DNA from: Petrosia ficiformis
Taxonomy: Eukaryota; Porifera; Demospongiae; Haplosclerida; Petrosiidae
Direction: 5' to 3'
NCBI GenBank assembly: GCA_947044365.1
Contig: OX345636.1
Coordinates: 27,145,466 to 27,209,465, forward strand
DNA: 64,000 nt
Shown piece after piece: positions 62,584 through 64,000 of the stretch. The position numbers were made by a program, and so were the translations under genes. The notes below the pieces were generated by a model. That model saw only the letters and a list, made by a program, of their open reading frames with translations, did not search any database and was not told where the DNA came from. How positions within the stretch are numbered: the stretch's first letter is position 1; every line of letters starts with the position of its first letter.

Positions 62584-63900
62584 ATATATATACCATGGCT
62601 TCGAGGGATATATGGCCAATATCAAGGTGCGAGGGTCTTATATTTGCCATATATCCTGAGAAGCCATGGTACATATAATATATTCTATAGCTAACAGAAA
62701 CATCAAAAAAGAACAGGACAATGGACACGAGTAACAGGCTAACACAACTTACACTTTCAGCGATATGGGGCAATGAAACGAATAGTTCCTGGGAGAACCA
62801 ATAGATGGGCGTTTCTCCCAGGAACTATTAGTTTGTGCCCATGCACTCAGGTGTGCCACTCTCCTTGCTAGGAATTATATTTCAGCAATACACTTTGTGC
62901 ATATTCTATAATTATAACATATATATCTTAATGTTACATACCTATTTTAATAAAGATTTTCATTCATTGTAAATGGGTTAATGCTATAGCATAGTCATGC
63001 TACCAAAAGGCTTTGTGAATATTAAGATGCATATACCAATTTTCTGTAGCATAATACTTACACTTCACAAACCTAGGATTTTTACAACAGTTTTCAAAGT
63101 ATGCATGCAGTTGTAGCAGGCTGAAACTATCTTTTCTTATGACGTTAGAAGGAAACTTTGTCAAACATCAACAGGAATAAACTATCTTGGTTAATTAGCA
63201 TTTTAATTATTTTTACCCTTCTCCAAAATTGGTAACTGTGTTTTCATCTCCAGGAAAGTTTTCAACTTAGCCTCATACTGGACAATCTCTGCATCTTTGT
63301 GTTTTAAAGCAATCTTGAAGGACTCTGCTTCTGCATGAACTGATAAGCAGCAAACTAAAATCTAAATCAATAATTTTAGATTGGCAAACCTTCATCAAGC
63401 TTTTTCAGTAGTGAATGCTTTACATGTTCTGCCTCTTTCTTCATATTCTCTATCTCCATTGATTTCTTTTTTGAAAGTTGGTTGAATGTTTTAGCAGAAC
63501 TCTGAGAGATCTTTAGTTCTACAATAGAATATTACGGAATTAACAACATTTCATTATTATAGTTGTTGAAACCTGTCTTTAGATTGTCTGCTTCATTTTT
63601 CAATGCTCCTTCTCTTTCCTTCACCTCCTTGTCCTTCTGCTTTATTTCATGAGCCAGCTTCAGTAATTCTTCTTCTTTTCGTATGACATTCAACTTTAGT
63701 TCTGTCACACTTAGAAGACGTCCCTCTTCCTCTTCTACATATTGACAAATATAAATCACTTATTAATAACTACATTAACATATACAAACCTTGTGTTAAT
63801 TGATTTGGAAATAATAGCTGAAGTAGACTATCTGGAACCTCCAAGTTGAGAGTTTCAATTAGAGAGACAATCTCACTTCTTTTGTAGGCAAATTCATTGG
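28475..63900 (-). CDS. Large multi-exon coiled-coil/ankyrin-repeat protein, 3' part
   Basis: I chain 27 exons by splice sites and phase. In transcript order: 63790-63900, 63573-63734, 63390-63518, 63217-63330, 61957-62063, 61756-61902, 61175-61358, 58411-58569, 57172-57300, 56101-56141, 55940-56038, 55681-55773, 55165-55263, 54519-54590, 54004-54096, 53121-53213, 51967-52065, 51434-51532, 45188-45286, 35432-35503, 34273-34365, 34103-34195, 33260-33358, 31722-31820, 29862-29960, 29483-29581, 28475-28585. The visible part is 964 codons with the stop. The start is beyond the window. Ankyrin repeats mediate protein binding, and the coiled coil suggests oligomers. No signal peptide or membrane segment is seen, so a cytoplasmic adaptor is likely but inferred. 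I cannot exclude missed exons or alternative splicing around the tandem exons. Confidence 0.85.
32227..33110. repeat. Intronic repeat insertion with similar GC-rich ends
   Basis: Both ends carry a related ~40-bp GC-rich block in the same orientation (taccgt...ccctcgcctacg...ggtaat at 32,232-32,272 and taccgtaccctt...gcgagggtaat at 33,071-33,108). The second forms a hairpin of accct/agggt type and follows a (CA)n/(CAGA)n tract at 33,027-33,066. It lies inside the intron between two tandemly duplicated exon units, one of which is interrupted by it. A 78-codon minus-strand ORF (32,575-32,811) is unrecognised. Confidence 0.5.
37017..37254. mobile_element. 238-bp MITE inside the hAT-1 transposase intron
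   Basis: The ends are inverted CAGTGTTCTC / GAGAACACTG, with a further ggtggtg/caccacc pairing inside. Flanks CAATGCAT and ATATGCAT agree at 6 of 8 positions, which would fit an eroded hAT-type duplication. It has no coding capacity. Confidence 0.65.
37413..39678 (-). mobile_element. Younger hAT element (hAT-2) nested in hAT-1
   Basis: Inverted ends begin TAGGGCTGGGCGATA and TAGAGCTGGGCGATA. The 8-bp flanks CTTGGTAC (37,405-37,412 and 39,679-39,686) are identical and fall inside the hAT-1 coding exon. Both subterminal regions are dense in ATCGCGATAG-like palindromes, probable transposase binding sites. It has one minus-strand gene, nearly complete. The 2,266-bp length is typical of an autonomous hAT. 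Confidence 0.92.
37648..39527 (-). pseudogene. hAT-2 transposase (BED finger), one frame break
   Basis: The frame from 39,527 (MASVEG; an earlier ATG at 39,584 is also open) has a BED finger with CKLCPK and HLQNAHS, TTDMWTSRANQ and AVVTDNGKNIV core motifs, and ends at 38,358. A second frame, opening at 38,367, continues to 37,648 and contains LARKYLCIPATSVPSERAF, the hAT dimerisation region. The two overlap by 10 nt, so one small indel near 38,360 separates them. A programmed shift or tiny intron is less likely but not excluded. Conservation across the break suggests recent damage. Confidence 0.8.
40190..40939 (+). CDS. Gypsy element gag-like ORF
   Basis: 249 residues starting about 13 bp after the left LTR. 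The N-terminal and central part resembles a capsid-like region. The C-terminus has two CCHC zinc knuckles (CYRCGKSNHTANFC and CHNCGKRGHLKSVC). It forms the particle and packages RNA. It ends with a TGA at 40,937-40,939. The pol frame that follows is the same frame, so this single stop is the only barrier between gag and pol. Confidence 0.88.
   Translation: MAFKGAYGHIQEFDPAVDSFSLYIERVELFFLANEVPENKKVPVFLSIIGKKTYSLVRDLMMPDVPSEKNLRDIIAVLKKHFHPTPSVIAERFQFHKRDQREGETVAEFVAELKRLSTHCKFENYLDDALRDCFVCGLRKEPMQKRLLAETDLTFAKAVEIAQGIESVDKQALAMKNDTVSQSNEVNKVCQSISCYRCGKSNHTANFCKYKDMECHNCGKRGHLKSVCRSKKTFQDNRPSNRHFKLSSS
40958..44154 (+). pseudogene. Gypsy element pol region (protease, RT, RNase H, integrase), broken
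   Basis: The protease active site lies in EVDTGAAVSLIS near 41,120-41,155. RT has the YIDD box near 41,960. RNase H starts near ATDASQYGLGAV (42,402). The integrase zinc region shows the H-H-C-C pattern before 43,190, and its core has VDFAGP, TDNGPQF and a later E, followed by a GPY/F-like C-terminus. A one-base frame break lies near 42,262, just after RT. An in-frame TGA at 43,222-43,224 separates the zinc region from the core. As written it cannot make a full polyprotein; mobilisation would need help from another copy. Confidence 0.88.
45657..48391 (-). pseudogene. EnSpm/CACTA-like transposase, decayed multi-exon
   Basis: The frame opens at 48,391 with an acidic N-terminus (MAELTSDDSF), followed by a CxxC cluster (CCSNCYQ). 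Later segments carry blocks I associate with animal EnSpm/CMC transposases: KGFVIDSMHNIYLGV (about 47,030), KASEYRSWLLFYSLP (about 46,770), and NCVRNWGPLWTHSCFPFE (about 46,430). A frame shift near 47,935 and a TAG near 47,612 break it. Several introns with GT-AG ends separate the segments, and I did not resolve them all. The family call rests on recalled motif patterns, so a search should confirm it. Confidence 0.7.
48392..48598. promoter_or_regulatory. Probable bidirectional promoter of the EnSpm-like element
   Basis: A 207-bp gap lies between the divergent start codons of the transposase (48,391) and the BEN gene (48,599). It contains a (GA)n run just before the BEN gene start. The function is inferred from layout only. 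Confidence 0.45.
48599..50112 (+). pseudogene. BEN-domain protein gene in the EnSpm-like element, one nonsense codon
   Basis: Six exons chain by phase: 48,599-48,803, 48,918-49,315, 49,372-49,488, 49,570-49,615, 49,672-49,936 (a non-consensus GTGCGT donor; GTAAGT four bases earlier breaks frame) and 50,004-50,112, about 379 codons. The N-terminus is unrecognised. The middle is proline-rich (PPLPPSPQPSF). Exons 5-6 form a BEN-like domain (KLLGAVFTVEELARSN, GRDLLDPKILHGI, then WSEIVKKNFNLKC). BEN domains bind DNA and chromatin. An in-frame TAA at 49,037-49,039 next to an A-run interrupts exon 2. All else looks intact, so it may be recently lost or a sequence error. Confidence 0.7.
51434..52360 (-). 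repeat. Tandem duplication of an ankyrin exon with its intron (533-bp period)
   Basis: Exons 51,434-51,532 and 51,967-52,065 differ at only a few bases, and their flanking introns match at the same 533-bp spacing. The intron block appears a third time after 52,280 (gattatgttcactaattag), but the third exon is absent and the palindrome sits there instead. Confidence 0.85.
52086..52281. repeat. 196-bp near-perfect palindrome
   Basis: Arms 52,086-52,181 and 52,186-52,281 are 96 bp each, match at 95 of 96 positions by eye, and are separated by four bases (TAGT). The left arm continues the intron sequence of the tandem exon unit, so the right arm is its reverse copy. Such a cruciform-capable sequence is unstable in cloning and replication. 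It could also arise by template switching or as an assembly artefact. Confidence 0.85.
52367..52704. mobile_element. 338-bp hAT-type MITE
   Basis: Inverted ends TAGGGTTGGGCAAT / ATTGCCCAACACTA. Flanking 8-bp copies TTTTATAG and TTCTATAG differ at one position. The GTTGGGC core of the ends is shared with hAT-2 (GCTGGGC), suggesting related transposases. No ORF. Confidence 0.78.
52717..52879. mobile_element. 163-bp MITE beside the hAT MITE
   Basis: Inverted ends CAGTGGAACC / GGTTTCACTG extend imperfectly inward (atctatt / aatagag). The internal cctgacacccttgggac block is of the kind seen in pogo-type ends. Its target duplication is not clear. It sits only 4 bp from the target duplication of the neighbouring hAT MITE. 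Confidence 0.55.
54004..56038 (-). other. Ankyrin gene: module 1 (five exons)
   Basis: In transcript order the exons encode a 33-residue DEELYRAVERNN cap, a 31-residue KTSLHYAVQE repeat, a 33-residue WGDTPLHDASRRGN repeat, a truncated 24-residue MGNTPLDIAKGDEV half-repeat and a 31-residue DKALIEALAKNNHEDIEK repeat. All boundaries are phase 0. Consensus TPLH and GA/GG-turn residues are kept. Module 1 lacks the extra repeats present in modules 2 and 3. Confidence 0.82.
56340..56885. other. GC-richer intronic stretch with a 111-codon ORF
   Basis: In the intron between exons 56,101-56,141 and 57,172-57,300, a stretch of higher GC holds a plus-strand ORF at 56,350-56,685 starting MTWTGMHNF. No domain is recognised and no terminal repeats were found. 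Composition unlike the surrounding intron suggests an inserted repeat. Confidence 0.35.
57910..58294. mobile_element. Putative hAT-type MITE
   Basis: Inverted ends TAGTGATGG / CCATCACTA enclose ~385 bp of AT-rich noncoding DNA. Flanks ACCAACCC and ACCAAATT agree only at the first five bases, so the target duplication is weak. Confidence 0.4.
58640..59095 (+). repeat. Dispersed repeat family A, diverged copy 4, in an ankyrin-gene intron
   Basis: Contains the aaggaagttg, gtcaattaatggg, cagctacagaccagcaggaag and gcaagaatctgtaacaagtaagta blocks of the 8.9-kb copy in the same order, but lacks the palindromic head. The GTAAGT...TTTCAG pair is kept here too. Confidence 0.7.
59197..60911 (+). mobile_element. 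Decayed Tc1-like DNA transposon
   Basis: Inverted ends CGGTACATTCC / GGACTATACCG extend with mismatches for over 30 bp, including the A-run and a GCTA(T/C)GTA block. TA flanks both ends (59,195-59,196 and 60,912-60,913). It lies in the 58.6-61.2 kb intron of the ankyrin gene. The interior holds a broken transposase gene. Confidence 0.75.
59397..60240 (+). pseudogene. Tc1-like transposase remnant
   Basis: From ATG 59,397 the first part is a helix-turn-helix-like region (TVSRSGVARRLSKYR) ending in a TAA at 59,542. A second frame from 59,602 has the first catalytic region (VVCTDECTIMLECHRR). A third piece near 60,000-60,240 keeps MQDNNPKHTSR and ESPDLNP, with stops between. A central part appears deleted. 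It is nonfunctional. Confidence 0.75.
62354..62480. repeat. Imperfect intronic hairpin of about 127 bp
   Basis: The outer block tgtgtatcagcaatatcag pairs exactly with ctgatattgctgatacaca, and inner blocks agcagccc/gggctgct also pair. It is flanked by AT-rich tracts. The region 62,100-62,160 upstream is an (AT)n microsatellite. Confidence 0.7.
62500..62580. repeat. (AT)n microsatellite
   Basis: About 80 bp of almost pure AT dinucleotide repeats between two hairpins. Minus-strand ORFs across it are artefacts. Confidence 0.95.
62591..62671. repeat. 81-bp intronic hairpin
   Basis: taccatggctt at the left pairs with aagccatggta at the right, and ggatatatgg pairs with ccatatatcc. TA repeats lie on both sides. 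It is similar in design to the hairpin at 62,354 (catggctt motif), suggesting one foldback family. Confidence 0.75.
62781..62829. repeat. Short perfect hairpin
   Basis: Arms of 17 bp (AATAGTTCCTGGGAGAA and its reverse complement) enclose 15 nt. It lies in the intron of the ankyrin gene. It has no T-run that would suggest a terminator. Confidence 0.8.
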
Positions 63901-64000
63901 CTAGTGGAGACAATTAAAATGATTAATCTGTATGATTTATTCCAAGATATCCTATTAGTACATCACACAAAACTGATGTCATGGCTATAATAATAGTAAT

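Larger units (their letters stand above)
61175..63900 (-). other. Ankyrin gene: N-terminal helical and globular region
   Basis: Seven exons. The first four (63,217-63,900) are helical and charged, with heptad-like stretches (for example KEEELLKLAHEIKQKDKEVK) typical of coiled coil; their introns are phase 1. The next three (61,175-62,063) encode about 146 residues of mixed composition. They are rich in aromatics, prolines and cysteines (GWSIEPHMEP, NIPDPPCCVFTVWAD) and look globular and strand-rich. I do not recognise that domain. The opening ~37 residues (EFAYKRSEIVSLIETL...) are helical and could be the end of another domain that starts off-window. Confidence 0.75.

Noticed and set aside
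62513..62773. Minus-strand ORF ending in repeated Ile-Tyr
   Set aside because: It runs through the (AT)n microsatellite and is an artefact.

Overview
The window is animal nuclear DNA. It is AT-rich, has GT-AG introns and many simple repeats, and is crowded with mobile elements. Coding exons are short and separated by long introns, and no bacterial-style operon or RNA gene is present. Single-repeat ankyrin exons, coiled coils and young DNA transposons would fit an early-branching invertebrate such as a demosponge. That placement is an inference from style, not from a marker gene.

The main host gene lies on the minus strand from about 63,900 down to a stop codon at 28,475, and its 5' end is off the window. 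I can chain 27 exons whose splice phases all agree, giving 964 codons including the stop. The N-terminal part is helical or coiled-coil. An unrecognised globular segment follows, then more coiled coil, then at least 17 ankyrin-type exons. The ankyrin part is a tandem triplication of a five-to-six-exon module, nearly all exons starting and ending in phase 0. One further ankyrin-like exon of another gene or a relic lies at 1,954-2,046.

The introns of this gene are inflated by transposons. One intron (35,504-45,187) holds a nested set: an old hAT (35,876-44,957) containing a small MITE, a younger hAT (37,413-39,678) and a Ty3/gypsy-type LTR element (40,050-44,350). Each of the three large insertions has a perfect target-site duplication. 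The next intron holds an EnSpm/CACTA-like element (about 45,399-50,685) that also carries a BEN-domain gene. Another intron holds a decayed Tc1-like element (59,197-60,911). Several MITEs, foldbacks and a 196-bp near-perfect palindrome lie in other introns.

Outside the gene, 2,564-5,076 is a pogo/Tigger-like element with an apparently intact two-exon transposase (518 aa) and a convergent HIRAN-domain ORF. The region 8.8-26 kb is a mosaic of dispersed, direct and inverted repeats. These include a ~500-bp family with a palindromic head, an ~8-kb-spaced inverted duplication, and a repeated cassette with two mini-ORFs (64 and 28 aa). In only one cassette, at 25.4-25.8 kb, are both ORFs open. A tRNA-derived SINE family occurs at 27.4-28.2 kb.

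The pieces most worth following are the accessory-domain genes carried by two different DNA transposons (HIRAN and BEN), the mini-ORF cassette array, and the exon-by-exon triplication of the ankyrin gene.
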